Assembly: GCF_003325355.1 (NCBI RefSeq)
Contig: NZ_CP030850.1
Span: forward strand, 1,860,001-1,924,000
Reading direction: 5' to 3'
Source: Runella rosea
GTDB lineage: Bacteria > Bacteroidota > Bacteroidia > Cytophagales > Spirosomataceae
DNA: 64,000 bases
The position numbers were made by a program, and so were the translations under genes. This document shows, one piece after another, positions 17,847-25,812 of the stretch; the first letter of the stretch is position 1, and the number at the start of each line of letters is the position of its first letter. The notes under the pieces were generated by a model that was not told where the DNA came from, did not search any database, and saw only the letters and a list, made by a program, of their open reading frames with translations.

Positions 17847-18464
17847 ATGACACTGCCACCCCAATTCAACATTTTTCCCGACAATCTCCGTCAGGAGATG
17901 CTCCAAAAAGGAATTCCCAAAACCATTCCAGCGGGTGTAGAAATACTGCGGGCTGGTCAATACATTCAGGCCGTCCCGATTGTACTGTCGGGACTGGTCA
18001 AAGTCATCACGCGCAACGAAGAGCGTGAGTTCTTGCTGTATTATATTCACCCCAACGAAAGTTGCATTATGTCTTTTTTTGGGGTAATTCAGGAAGAATC
18101 CAGTAAGATTGTGGCCGTTACGGAGGCCGAAACCGAGTTGCTGCTTTTGCCTTCCGAATGGGTGCGCTCGTGGTCCAAACTGTATCCTGAATTTAACGTT
18201 TTCTTTCACCTACTCAACAATCTGCGCTACACAGATTTGCTCCAAACCATCAACGCCCTTTTGTTTGATAATCTTGACAACCGCATTCTGGCTTTCCTGC
18301 GCGAAAAAGCCCGTCAGCAGGAAACATCCTTCATTAAAATTCGGCACCGCGAAATCGCCGACGCCATGGGCACTTCTCGGGAGGTCATCAGTCGTGTGAC
18401 CAAAAAATTGGAACACGAAAAGAAAATTGCCCAATATTCCGACGGAATTGAGGTACGGTTGTAA
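17847..18464 (+). CDS. Crp/Fnr-family transcriptional regulator (205 aa)
   Basis: Cyclic-nucleotide-binding-fold sensor domain (about 1-125) and a C-terminal winged helix (about 150-205, IRHREIADAMGTSREVISRVTKKL). The N-terminal iron-sulfur cysteines of FNR and the cAMP-binding arginine motif of CRP are missing. The only cysteine, Cys73, sits in ESCIMSFFG, in the sensor barrel where CRP binds its ligand, so a redox or persulfide switch is possible (inference). The ATG follows the thioredoxin stop with no gap, showing tight coupling. It probably controls this cassette. Confidence 0.9.
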   Translation: MTLPPQFNIFPDNLRQEMLQKGIPKTIPAGVEILRAGQYIQAVPIVLSGLVKVITRNEEREFLLYYIHPNESCIMSFFGVIQEESSKIVAVTEAETELLLLPSEWVRSWSKLYPEFNVFFHLLNNLRYTDLLQTINALLFDNLDNRILAFLREKARQQETSFIKIRHREIADAMGTSREVISRVTKKLEHEKKIAQYSDGIEVRL

Positions 18465-18509
18465 CCTATGTTACTGACTCGAAGGGGTTTTTAGTCCGAC
18501 CTTTACCCC

Positions 18510-18605
18510 ATGAAATCAAACACCACAAAACTCATCGTTGTATGCCTGCTTTGCGCGGTGCTATTGGTGGGTTTGTATTTTCTGATTGAAGGCATTAAAC
18601 ACTAA
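18510..18605 (+). CDS. Single-helix membrane microprotein (31 aa)
   Basis: A very short frame, ATG at 18510 and TAA at 18603-18605, encodes MKSNTTKLIVVCLLCAVLLV followed by GLYFLIEGIKH: a short basic start, one hydrophobic helix with two cysteines (Cys12 and Cys15, C-L-L-C) and a short tail. It fits snugly between the Crp/Fnr gene (ends 18464) and the DUF2892 gene (starts 18621). Composition and position argue that it is real, but there is no homology evidence here. Confidence 0.5.
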   Translation: MKSNTTKLIVVCLLCAVLLVGLYFLIEGIKH

Positions 18606-18620
18606 AAACATCTTACGAAC

Positions 18621-18824
18621 ATGAAACCTAACATGGGCGGCACCGACCGCATTATTCGCCTTATTGTAGCCGCTATCGCCGTTGCACTGTATTTTACGGG
18701 AACCCTTACGGGCACACTCGGCATCATAGCGCTGGTGGTAGCCGCCATTTTCGCGCTAACAAGCGTGGTGAGTTTTTGCCCTTTATATACTATTTTTGGC
18801 TTGAATACTTGTCCAGCGAAATAG
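18621..18824 (+). CDS. DUF2892-family small membrane protein (67 aa)
   Basis: This matches DUF2892 by pattern: an N-terminal GGTDRIIRLIVA, two membrane helices, and the C-terminal SFCPLYTIFGLNTC with two cysteines. In several bacteria the domain is fused to rhodanese (YgaP-type), which supports a membrane sulfur-handling role for the cassette. It is the last gene before the terminator at 18854. Confidence 0.9.
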   Translation: MKPNMGGTDRIIRLIVAAIAVALYFTGTLTGTLGIIALVVAAIFALTSVVSFCPLYTIFGLNTCPAK

Positions 18825-18853
18825 GCAATTATAGCCTCTATATTAGCCTTTAC

Positions 18854-18883
18854 AACCTGCTCTTGACCAAAGCAGGTTTTTTT
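18854..18883 (+). terminator. Intrinsic terminator of the rhodanese-thioredoxin cassette
   Basis: AACCTGCT (18854-18861) pairs with AGCAGGTT (18871-18878), followed by a T run to 18883. It lies 29 bases after the DUF2892 stop and sets the cassette limit. Confidence 0.8.
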
Positions 18884-19017
18884 GTGCCTTGTCAGCGGGT
18901 TTCGTGCGCCAAAAACCCCAATTCAACCCAAATCTTTCTCAATTCAAGAAAAAAGTCATTTTTCTCATGGTGATTGACGCGAATTTTGGGGTGTATTTGA
19001 ACCAAAACAGCATCGCC

Positions 19018-19776
19018 ATGAAATTCAATGAATCTAAAACATTCTCTTTATCCCTAAAAAGCTTCGCATTCGTATTCCTGCTGGGCGGGGGGCTTTTGTC
19101 AAGCTGCAAAACCGCACAAGTGGCTTTCACGCCAGAACTAAACGCCACCGCCATGCCTGTAAAAGGCCGTCAGGGATTCCAGATTGGGCAGGTTATTCGC
19201 TACGGCGACTACCGCACCGATAAAGTCAAGCGCGGCTGGACCCGAAGTTACGATGTACCGTTTATTCTCAGGTTTCAGGGCGCACAGGAAAAACTCAGTT
19301 TTACGCAATTCAGTCCCGAAGGCCGCGCGGTCAAGGTATCCTGCGTCAGTCGTTTTAAAAGCAACGATTTGAGTTTGGTACAAGACTTTTTTAGCATCCC
19401 GCTTCAATACGAAAATTATTTTGCGGGGACCATCCTGACTGCACAAGAAGACACCTGGGATTTTGTTTTGTACAATCCCAACGGTGATTTCTTGAAACAA
19501 AGAGAATCAGCGGGCTACGCCCGAAACTACGTCCAAACCATTGAAATCAAAGCTGTTCGCGGACTGGAAAACCAGCCCGAGTGGCTCAAAAAAATGGGGG
19601 TATATGGGCACGAGTTTGTCCTCAATGGCAAGGTTGTAGGAGCAGTATCTACCCTCAACAACGGCACGGTTTGGATTGACCCTTCGTTGGACGCCGAAAC
19701 CCGTACCATCATGGCAGCACTGGCCACGGGCATCCTGCTCCGCACCGACGTAGAGGTGGTGGAAACAAACAGTTAA
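19018..19776 (+). CDS. Lipoprotein of unknown function (252 aa)
   Basis: The ATG at 19018 gives a lipoprotein leader (LKSFAFVFLLGGGLLSSC, lipobox Cys near residue 28). Upstream in-frame starts would spoil the leader. The mature part is beta-rich with no motif that I recognise; it has one mid-protein cysteine (VSCVSRF) and no repeats. It stands alone, between the terminator at 18854 and the terminator at 19983. A -7-like TGTATTTG (18992-18999) precedes it but differs from consensus at one position. Confidence 0.75.
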   Translation: MKFNESKTFSLSLKSFAFVFLLGGGLLSSCKTAQVAFTPELNATAMPVKGRQGFQIGQVIRYGDYRTDKVKRGWTRSYDVPFILRFQGAQEKLSFTQFSPEGRAVKVSCVSRFKSNDLSLVQDFFSIPLQYENYFAGTILTAQEDTWDFVLYNPNGDFLKQRESAGYARNYVQTIEIKAVRGLENQPEWLKKMGVYGHEFVLNGKVVGAVSTLNNGTVWIDPSLDAETRTIMAALATGILLRTDVEVVETNS

Positions 19777-19982
19777 TCGCCAAAACAAAGACTGCGGAAG
19801 CAACAGATTGTAGTGCCACGATTCGTTGGCCTATTTATACACTCTAATCCGCAAATTTGACAGTTCAAGGGAATCATTTTTCAAGTTTTCGGTAAAAGAG
19901 CCAATTTTACATCGTCAATGTGAAACACATACAGCCATCGAAAACAATCATTATTTTATCATAGGTTAGGGTTTAGAAGCAG

Positions 19983-20018
19983 ACAAAGTCGGGTTATTTG
20001 GCCCGACTTTGTTTTTTT
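19983..20018 (+). terminator. Strong intrinsic terminator upstream of arsR
   Basis: ACAAAGTCGGG (19983-19993) and CCCGACTTTGT (20002-20012) form a perfect 11-base stem with an 8-base loop and a seven-T run. It is 206 bases beyond the lipoprotein stop. Confidence 0.85.
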
Positions 20019-20106
20019 ACAACCAATTTTTCTTTTCTACAAACGCTATTTAAAAACAACTATCGGGCAGATTGAAAATAAAGATGATGTAATAAAAGAA
20101 GCATTC

Positions 20107-20122
20107 ATCGTATATTTGCGAT
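20107..20122. promoter_or_regulatory. arsR operator overlapping the -7 promoter element
   Basis: ATCG-TATATTTG-CGAT: inverted half sites ATCG/CGAT flank an exact TAnnTTTG element (20111-20118). The start codon of arsR is at 20140. A repressor bound here would cover the -7 box, the standard logic of ArsR autorepression. Confidence 0.55.
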
Positions 20123-20139
20123 ATATAATAACAAATCCA

Positions 20140-20481
20140 ATGGCTACTAACCGAAAAATGGATTTTCTTGCTGACGAAATCGCCTTAGCCGATTTTGCCA
20201 AAGCCATTGCTCATCCAGCACGCATCGCGATTCTGAAACTATTGGCTCAACAAAAGATCTGCATTTGCGGCGAAATCGTGGAAGGCTTGCCGTTGGCGCA
20301 GGCCACGGTATCTCAACACTTGAAGGAATTAAAATCCATCGGGCTTATCAAAGGCACCATCGAAGGAAAAACCTCTTGTTACTGCATCGATTGGGAGGTA
20401 TTCAACCAGTTTGTGAATCAATTTGGGGTTTTTACTGAACTGGCCAAAAATGCGCCAATCCAGGCGCAATCATGTTGCTAA
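20140..20481 (+). CDS. ArsR-family metalloregulatory repressor (113 aa)
   Basis: A winged-helix repressor of the ArsR/SmtB group. The ATG at 20140 is chosen over a TTG 24 bases upstream that lies in the operator. The metal-binding cysteines fall in ICICGEIV (the ELCVCDL-like position, start of the recognition region), followed by LPLAQATVSQHLKELKSIGLI. Extra cysteines occur in SCYCID and in the tail SCC. This pattern fits As(III)/Sb(III) sensing but does not prove it. It is followed by an arsenate-reductase-like gene. Confidence 0.92.
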   Translation: MATNRKMDFLADEIALADFAKAIAHPARIAILKLLAQQKICICGEIVEGLPLAQATVSQHLKELKSIGLIKGTIEGKTSCYCIDWEVFNQFVNQFGVFTELAKNAPIQAQSCC

Positions 20482-20580
20482 TCTGATCAGACAGTGAAGT
20501 TTTAAAACCATTACACTACGTCTCAAAAAAAACTTTCCTTTTTAGACAATTCCCTCACACTATGACCGCAGGCAACAACC

Positions 20581-21186
20581 ATGATTCCTAGCGTAAAACA
20601 TTACTTTGAAGCTCTCAATCTCGACGAAGTTTCCACAGAACGCCAAGCTGTTTTGCAACCGTTGGCAAATTACGTAAAAGCAAAAATAACATCACAACAA
20701 CCTATTAATCTGACGTTTATCTGTACGCACAATTCTCGTCGCAGTCACTTGGGGCAAGTGTGGGCGCAGGTAGCGGCGGCTTATTTTGGGATTAAAAATG
20801 TTCATTCTTTTTCGGGAGGAACAGAAGCCACCGCCTGCAATCCCCGCACGATTGCGGCTTTTGAGCGGGCAGGATTAAAAGTAACAAAGACCACTGAATC
20901 TGAAAATCCTTTGTACGAAATTAGTTTTGATGATTTGACGGCACCCATCATTGCTTTTTCCAAAGTCTATGACCAATCCCCCAACCCAACCCAAGGTTTT
21001 GCGGCAGTCATGACCTGCGACCACGCCGAAGCCAACTGCCCGTTTATTCCTGGTGCCGAGCGGCGCCTGCCCATTATGTACATCGACCCCAAAGTTTCCG
21101 ACGACACCCCCGAAGAAGCCGCCACCTACGACGCACGCTGTCGGCAGATTGCGACCGAGATGAAATGGGTGTTTAACAACGTGTAA
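20581..21186 (+). CDS. Arsenate-reductase-like low-molecular-weight tyrosine phosphatase (201 aa)
   Basis: A protein of the low-molecular-weight phosphatase fold. The P-loop FICTHNSRRSH, near residue 48, has the C-x5-R signature (Cys, then Arg after THNSR). The general-acid region (TCDHAEANCPFIPGAERR, near residue 142) carries Asp and cysteines. At 201 residues it is longer than typical 140-residue ArsC because of an N-terminal helical extension of about 40 residues. With arsR 99 bases upstream, a role in arsenate reduction is likely. The ATG at 20581 is the start because an earlier ATG at 20562 hits a stop after 9 codons. No arsenite exporter gene follows. Confidence 0.82.
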   Translation: MIPSVKHYFEALNLDEVSTERQAVLQPLANYVKAKITSQQPINLTFICTHNSRRSHLGQVWAQVAAAYFGIKNVHSFSGGTEATACNPRTIAAFERAGLKVTKTTESENPLYEISFDDLTAPIIAFSKVYDQSPNPTQGFAAVMTCDHAEANCPFIPGAERRLPIMYIDPKVSDDTPEEAATYDARCRQIATEMKWVFNNV

Positions 21187-21289
21187 ATCATTAAAATAAA
21201 GCCTTAAAATGGGTTTTATGTGACCAAAGTCACCGTTTCTTTGCTGATTAAGTTGCAGATTTACGGCGTACAAAAATCAATCGTTACAA

Positions 21290-21388
21290 ATGGCCGCTTT
21301 TATTTTTTTCATCGTCATGTTACACTTGGTCGGCGGTTTTGGCTGGGTATTTTACAAAATTGCTTTTCAGAAAAGCAAATCGAAATAG
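21290..21388 (+). CDS. Single-helix membrane microprotein (32 aa)
   Basis: ATG at 21290, TAG at 21386-21388; the product MAAFIFFIVMLHLVGGFGWV-FYKIAFQKSKSK has one membrane helix (residues 3-23) and a basic tail. It sits between the phosphatase (ends 21186) and the dinB-like gene (starts 21411), in a 224-base gap with no other frame. Hydrophobic content and the positive C-terminus suggest a real membrane peptide, but there is no homology evidence. Confidence 0.4.
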   Translation: MAAFIFFIVMLHLVGGFGWVFYKIAFQKSKSK

Positions 21389-21410
21389 TGCCTAAAATCA
21401 TTTTGAACCT

Positions 21411-21869
21411 ATGGATGTAAATACGCAATTATTACTACCCCTATGGACCGAAGCCCGTACACGTTTTTCCAATCAGTTGAAGAATATTACGGAAAGCGAC
21501 CTCACCAAAAAACTCGGAGATAGTCCCAACAGCGCGGGTTTTCTGATACGGCACGTGGCGGATGTGGAGTTACTTTTTAGCAAAAATGTGTTCGGACAAA
21601 CTGACTTAAAAGTATCCGCCAAGACGGTTATTGCCCAACGAGACACGGGCGAATGGACGAATTTATCCGAACTGTTAGCTTATCAGCAAGAGGCTTTTGA
21701 GTGCTTAGAAAAAGCTATTTTGGCCCAAACCGACGCCGACTGGCAAAGCAGCATTACCACCAAAGAATTTGGCGCCAAGACCAAAGCCGAAGCCCTCGGA
21801 CGCATTGTTTCACACACGGCTTACCATGCGGGACAGCTGGGCATTGTCTTAAAATACGGAATGGTTTGA
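21411..21869 (+). CDS. DinB-family protein (152 aa)
   Basis: A four-helix-bundle DinB-like protein of unknown catalytic role; relatives are metal-dependent and several act as thiol transferases. Potential metal ligands are His48 (IRHVADVEL) and the two histidines of SHTAYHAGQLG near residue 138. No signal peptide. It starts 22 bases after the microprotein and may be in one transcript with it, or separate. A second DinB-type gene lies at 54680. Confidence 0.85.
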   Translation: MDVNTQLLLPLWTEARTRFSNQLKNITESDLTKKLGDSPNSAGFLIRHVADVELLFSKNVFGQTDLKVSAKTVIAQRDTGEWTNLSELLAYQQEAFECLEKAILAQTDADWQSSITTKEFGAKTKAEALGRIVSHTAYHAGQLGIVLKYGMV

Positions 21870-21950
21870 CTGGTCGAAAAAGTTAATGATTAGGCTTTTA
21901 TTCCAAAAAAAGCAGGAAATTTATCACTCCAAAAACAGCACCATTTACGT

Positions 21951-21958
21951 TAATTTTG
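21951..21958 (+). promoter_or_regulatory. Candidate -7 promoter element for the DUF3365-rhodanese pair
   Basis: TAATTTTG is an exact TAnnTTTG match 104 bases before the start at 22063. No good -33 element is seen. Confidence 0.3.
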
Positions 21959-22062
21959 TGAGTAGAGCCCTAAAAACAAGGGCTACGTGGACAAAATCAA
22001 AGCTGAAAAGTCTAAATTGAGGCTGTATTTACCGGCAAAGTCAAACTGAAAACCCTTTTCGT

Positions 22063-22629
22063 ATGAAACCTTTACTTTTTTCCGGTGCTTTTTTTCTGTC
22101 AGCGGTATTAATAACCGCCTTCAAATCACCACAAACACCCCAACAAACCGTCAATTACCATAAGCTCGGTGATTCGCTCAGCTTACAGGCCCAACAAAGT
22201 CTCATTTCCAACTTATTGGGAGCGATTGAAAAAGGCGGCGCGGCCTATGCGGTAGATTATTGCAACGAAAATGCCGTGCCGCTCACCAAAGCACTTTCTC
22301 AGAAACATCAGGTGGAGATTCAGCGAATTTCGGCCAAAAACCGTAATCCTGATAATGCCGCATCGCTGTTTGACAAAAAAATACTGGATCTTTTTGCCGC
22401 CAACTCCCTGAAAGACACGCTCGTGCAGGTTTCAAAGGGCTACGTTTATTACAAACCCATCAAAATCGGGATGCCTACCTGCCTGCAATGCCACGGCAAA
22501 CCCAAGCAGGACATTGAAGCCGCCACGCTGAAAACAATTCAACGAAAATACCGTTTTGACAAAGCAACTGGCTACGCCATGGGCGAATTAAGAGGCGCAT
22601 GGAAGCTGACGTTCGTCACCAAACAATGA
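22063..22629 (+). CDS. DUF3365 (Tll0287-like) haem-binding protein (188 aa)
   Basis: An exported protein with a hydrophobic leader (LLFSGAFFLSAVLITAF) and a c-type haem motif CLQCHG near residue 142, preceded by GMPT. This matches the DUF3365 family, whose members bind haem c in a PAS-like fold and are proposed redox sensors. It is probably periplasmic, since c-type haem is attached outside the membrane. The rhodanese-type lipoprotein gene follows after 8 bases, so they form a small operon. The physiological partner is unknown. Confidence 0.82.
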   Translation: MKPLLFSGAFFLSAVLITAFKSPQTPQQTVNYHKLGDSLSLQAQQSLISNLLGAIEKGGAAYAVDYCNENAVPLTKALSQKHQVEIQRISAKNRNPDNAASLFDKKILDLFAANSLKDTLVQVSKGYVYYKPIKIGMPTCLQCHGKPKQDIEAATLKTIQRKYRFDKATGYAMGELRGAWKLTFVTKQ

Positions 22630-22637
22630 AAAGTTAA

Positions 22638-23030
22638 ATGAAAAACAGTCTATTTCTTCTCGGATTCATCTTTGGGCTTGGAGCTTGCTCATCGGGCCAA
22701 AAAGCACAAACTATTGACGCCAAAACCTTTCAAAACCTCATAGATACCCTCCCCGACGAGGTAGTGGTAGATGTCCGCACTGGTCCCGAACTCGTGGGTG
22801 GTGTTATTCCGCAGGCCATTCACATGGATTATAACGGTCCCGATTTTGAAAAACAGATTGCCAAACTCGACAAAAATAAACCTGTGTTGGTCTATTGCGC
22901 TACGGGTGGTCGCAGCGCCAGCGCGGGCGAATTATTGCTAGAAAAAGGGTTCAAAAAAGTCTATAACCTAGACGGGGGCCTCAACGGATGGCGAGCAGCG
23001 GGGTATTCAACCGCCATTGTGGCCCAATAA
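22638..23030 (+). CDS. Rhodanese-domain lipoprotein (130 aa)
   Basis: The lipobox leader (LFLLGFIFGLGACSSG) places the protein in the periplasm or outer membrane. The rhodanese domain follows, with VVVDVRTGPELVGG and active-site loop CATGGRSAS (Cys near residue 95). It differs from the cytoplasmic rhodanese at 16661 by this export signal. It is coupled to the haem DUF3365 protein upstream, so the pair could couple sulfur transfer to haem redox in the envelope (inference). The stop lies 3 bases from the stop of the convergent gene at 23034. Confidence 0.9.
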   Translation: MKNSLFLLGFIFGLGACSSGQKAQTIDAKTFQNLIDTLPDEVVVDVRTGPELVGGVIPQAIHMDYNGPDFEKQIAKLDKNKPVLVYCATGGRSASAGELLLEKGFKKVYNLDGGLNGWRAAGYSTAIVAQ

Positions 23031-23033
23031 CCG

Positions 23034-23789
23034 TCATTTGGCTACGTAATTGCTCTGCTCAATCATAGAAAGCAATTTAGACTTTCCTGCCAAAAAGGCT
23101 TTATCGTACTCCGTGGTGGGGATGGTTTTGTCCAAAATTTCGTAGTTCTCATAATTCTGAAACACTATCCCGCCAACGGTGTCACGCTTGACGGCTTTAC
23201 GCAAGCGCGGGCCACCGTTGGCATACGAAAGGTAATCGAGCGTATTGGTGGATTGATTTATCCAATAACAAAACTCATCTTCGTGGTCTTTACCGCCACC
23301 TTCCTGCTCAAAAGTAACCCTGATTTTGTGGTATTTTTGATTGTCAATGCTTATTTCACCTATGTATTTTAGAATAACGGCAGGCTCCGAGAGCTTGAAA
23401 GGAAGCAACACAAAATACGCGATAGCATTGATACCTTCACGGTATTTAGCGGTATCTTTTTCGGAAAGCACCTGAGTTGTATCATTGCGCTTTCTGACAA
23501 AACTTTCGTTGGTCAAAATATCATGGTACACGTTGTTTAGGGAATCAGTGGTGGTGCGCTCGTAGGTAAATTGAGTACCCGTTTGTTTTAAGTGAACCTT
23601 AAATTTTCGAAAGTCAAACGACACATCAAAGGCTTCGTAATGTTTGCCACCGTGGGCTTCAATGCATTTGTCAACTATTTCTTTGGCCTTTTTATCAACG
23701 GGACTTTCCTTAGCTTTGCTGTTTTGGTTGGCGTTATTACAGGCAATACAACCACTTAAGAAGATAAGAAAACAAACTAATCTTAACAT
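23034..23789 (-). CDS. Lipoprotein, DUF6503-like (251 aa)
   Basis: The first ATG (23787-23789) gives a lipoprotein leader (LVCFLIFLSGCIAC). The mature part has the pattern EAHGGKHYEAFDVSFDFRKF near residue 45 and later beta-rich segments (YLSYANGGPRLRKAVKRDTVGG). This resembles the DUF6503 group from memory, not checked by search. The function is unknown. It is convergent with the rhodanese lipoprotein, and the coding ends are only 3 bases apart. Confidence 0.7.
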   Translation of the reverse strand: MLRLVCFLIFLSGCIACNNANQNSKAKESPVDKKAKEIVDKCIEAHGGKHYEAFDVSFDFRKFKVHLKQTGTQFTYERTTTDSLNNVYHDILTNESFVRKRNDTTQVLSEKDTAKYREGINAIAYFVLLPFKLSEPAVILKYIGEISIDNQKYHKIRVTFEQEGGGKDHEDEFCYWINQSTNTLDYLSYANGGPRLRKAVKRDTVGGIVFQNYENYEILDKTIPTTEYDKAFLAGKSKLLSMIEQSNYVAK

Positions 23790-23950
23790 AGAGACCAAGA
23801 TTTAGGTAGAACAGTTAAACCGACAAATCGGCATTTTTGTTGCTAAACTACGTTATTTTCAAGACTAACCGCTTCAATTAGCTTTATTTTCTCTCTCCAT
23901 CGGGTCGCTGCCTTTTAGCTGTTACCTTTACCCTCTAAACCTCAATCATC

Positions 23951-25006
23951 ATGTCATTTCTTATCTACGGCGCAAGCGGATTTACGGGCACACTTATCGT
24001 CGAGTTGGCGGTAAAGCAAGGCCAAAAACCTGTCATTGCGGGACGAAGTGAAGCCAAAATCAAATCCTTGGCCGAAAAACACGGGCTTAAGTACCTGATT
24101 TTTGACCTGAATAATCGCGAAAATATCGTCAAACAAATCGAAAAATTTCCGTTGGTTCTGAATTGTGCTGGTCCCTTTACCCGAACCGCCCAACCCTTAG
24201 TAGAAGCCTGCTTGGCCGCCAAAACGCACTATTTGGACATTACGGGTGAGATTGAAGTATTTGAAAAAATCAAATCATATCACGCGCAAGCCCTTAAAAG
24301 TAAAATCATACTCATGCCCGGCGTAGGCTTTGACGTGGTTCCGACGGACTGCCTAGCCAAGCTACTCCACACAAAACTCCCCGACGCTACACACCTTGAA
24401 TTGGCCTTTACCAACGTCGGTGGCAGCGTGTCGCACGGCACCGTGACCACCATGCTCGAAAACCTCGGTAATGCGGGCGCAGCCCGAGAAAACGGGGTAA
24501 TAGTGCCCAAACCGATGGGTGACAAAGGCAAAATAATTGATTTCGGTAAGTTTAAACACTTCGCCATGACCATTCCGTGGGGAGATGTCTCTACTGCGCA
24601 TCATACCACGGGTATTCCCAACATCGAAACCTACGTGGGTGTACCAAAGTTGGCGTATTGGTTCATGAAGCTACAATTTTTGTTCAACCCTATTTTACGC
24701 AGTCGTTTTATCAAAAAACAATTGCAAAACTACGTTGATAAAAAAATAACGGGACCGACCGAACATCAGTCCCAAAAAGGACAATCATTCATTTGGGGCA
24801 AGGCCACAAATACCGAAGGCAAAACCGTCGAAGCACGTTTGGTCACCCCCGAAGGTTACAAATTGACCGCAGAGGCTTCGTTGCGCATCACCCAAAAAAT
24901 ATTGGATTTAAAGAATGTAGCAGGCTACCAAACCCCAGCGGGGCTGTTTGGCTATGCATTGGTTACGGAAATAAAGGGAGTAACTTTCGAGAAAGAACCA
25001 AGTTGA
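23951..25006 (+). CDS. Saccharopine-dehydrogenase-like NAD(P)-binding reductase (351 aa)
   Basis: An N-terminal Rossmann domain with YGASGFTGTLIVELAV (residues 4-19) followed by AGRSEAKIKSLAE. The next segment (VLNCAGPFTRTAQPLVEACL, near residue 70) and the mid-protein GVGFDVVPTDCLA match the trans-acting enoyl-reductase/saccharopine-dehydrogenase superfamily. Substrate cannot be read from sequence: family members act on lysine intermediates or on polyketide and lipid intermediates. It is the right-hand member of a divergent pair with the DUF6503-like gene, and it has no obvious pathway neighbours. Confidence 0.82.
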   Translation: MSFLIYGASGFTGTLIVELAVKQGQKPVIAGRSEAKIKSLAEKHGLKYLIFDLNNRENIVKQIEKFPLVLNCAGPFTRTAQPLVEACLAAKTHYLDITGEIEVFEKIKSYHAQALKSKIILMPGVGFDVVPTDCLAKLLHTKLPDATHLELAFTNVGGSVSHGTVTTMLENLGNAGAARENGVIVPKPMGDKGKIIDFGKFKHFAMTIPWGDVSTAHHTTGIPNIETYVGVPKLAYWFMKLQFLFNPILRSRFIKKQLQNYVDKKITGPTEHQSQKGQSFIWGKATNTEGKTVEARLVTPEGYKLTAEASLRITQKILDLKNVAGYQTPAGLFGYALVTEIKGVTFEKEPS

Positions 25007-25023
25007 TTCTTTCTCAAAAATCA

Positions 25024-25770
25024 TTACCGAATCGGGTCAAAAATAGAGCCACTCACGCCTGTTTCGGTCAGTGACCGTCCTGTTCTGAGGTCTTCTATAG
25101 GCAGTTTCAACGGTCCAAGTTGATGAAAACTGGGCAACATTACCCCAGAGGGCTGTTTGCTCCACCCCTCCCACGTAGCCAATACCCCTCCGACGGGAAG
25201 GACTTTTACCCACATTTTGTAGGATAAAGGCAATCCGTTGGTGTCGAGCTTCCAGAGGTAGGCATCGCCTGGTGTAACTCCTCCGCTGGCATAACTGACC
25301 AATAAATCGTTGGTACCGTTTTGATTGGGCACCAAACTACGGGTGGTTCCTTCGTCAAACACTTTGAAAGGAGCAATCAACCAAAACGAATCGTTGCAAA
25401 AATATGCCCATGCTTTTCCACGAACCACATCCAAATCTGGCCCTTTTACTTCTTCAGTTCCTTTGAATGCCCTCCCCTTTTCCCAAGTTTGGAGGTTCAA
25501 TAAAACCCGATAGTCGCCCCAATTGACAAAAACAAAATTGTTGTTTTTATCCCAAACGTACGTATGACCACCGCCGTATTTCCACGTGACGATATGGGTA
25601 CTGTCCCACGCCGATTTGTTGACCGCTACCAGCATTTTTTTTGCTAAACTATCGGCCTGAGCGCTTGGTGGTGCCACTGGTCTTTTTTCGTTCAAGAACG
25701 CAAACGCAGTTAACCCAATCACTGCCACTAACCCTACGAAAATCCCCAATCCTTTTACAATTTTTCTCAT
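25024..25770 (-). CDS. Hypothetical membrane-anchored or exported protein (248 aa)
   Basis: An N-terminal hydrophobic stretch (IVKGLGIFVGLVAVIGLTAF, residues 4-23) anchors or exports the protein. The remainder is beta-rich with many aromatic residues (HTYVWDKNNNFVFVNWGDY near 85). I do not recognise a domain. It is convergent with the reductase gene (17 bases apart) and lies upstream of a short minus-strand gap to the DUF3820 gene. Function unknown. Confidence 0.7.
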   Translation of the reverse strand: MRKIVKGLGIFVGLVAVIGLTAFAFLNEKRPVAPPSAQADSLAKKMLVAVNKSAWDSTHIVTWKYGGGHTYVWDKNNNFVFVNWGDYRVLLNLQTWEKGRAFKGTEEVKGPDLDVVRGKAWAYFCNDSFWLIAPFKVFDEGTTRSLVPNQNGTNDLLVSYASGGVTPGDAYLWKLDTNGLPLSYKMWVKVLPVGGVLATWEGWSKQPSGVMLPSFHQLGPLKLPIEDLRTGRSLTETGVSGSIFDPIR

Positions 25771-25812
25771 TCGTAAGTTTAGTTTATAAAGTAAAAATAC
25801 CTGCTAAAACCT

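Larger units (their letters stand above)
19777..20139. other. Intergenic region with terminator and arsR operator
   Basis: These 363 bases hold a strong terminator (19983-20018) and the arsR promoter/operator (20107-20122). The first 200 bases show nothing else. Confidence 0.6.

Noticed and set aside
17847-18464. FNR-type oxygen sensor
   Set aside because: There is only one cysteine (Cys73) and no N-terminal cysteine cluster for an iron-sulfur centre.
20562-20591. ATG at 20562 as start of the arsenate-reductase-like gene
   Set aside because: The frame runs into a stop after 9 codons; the ATG at 20581 opens the full frame.
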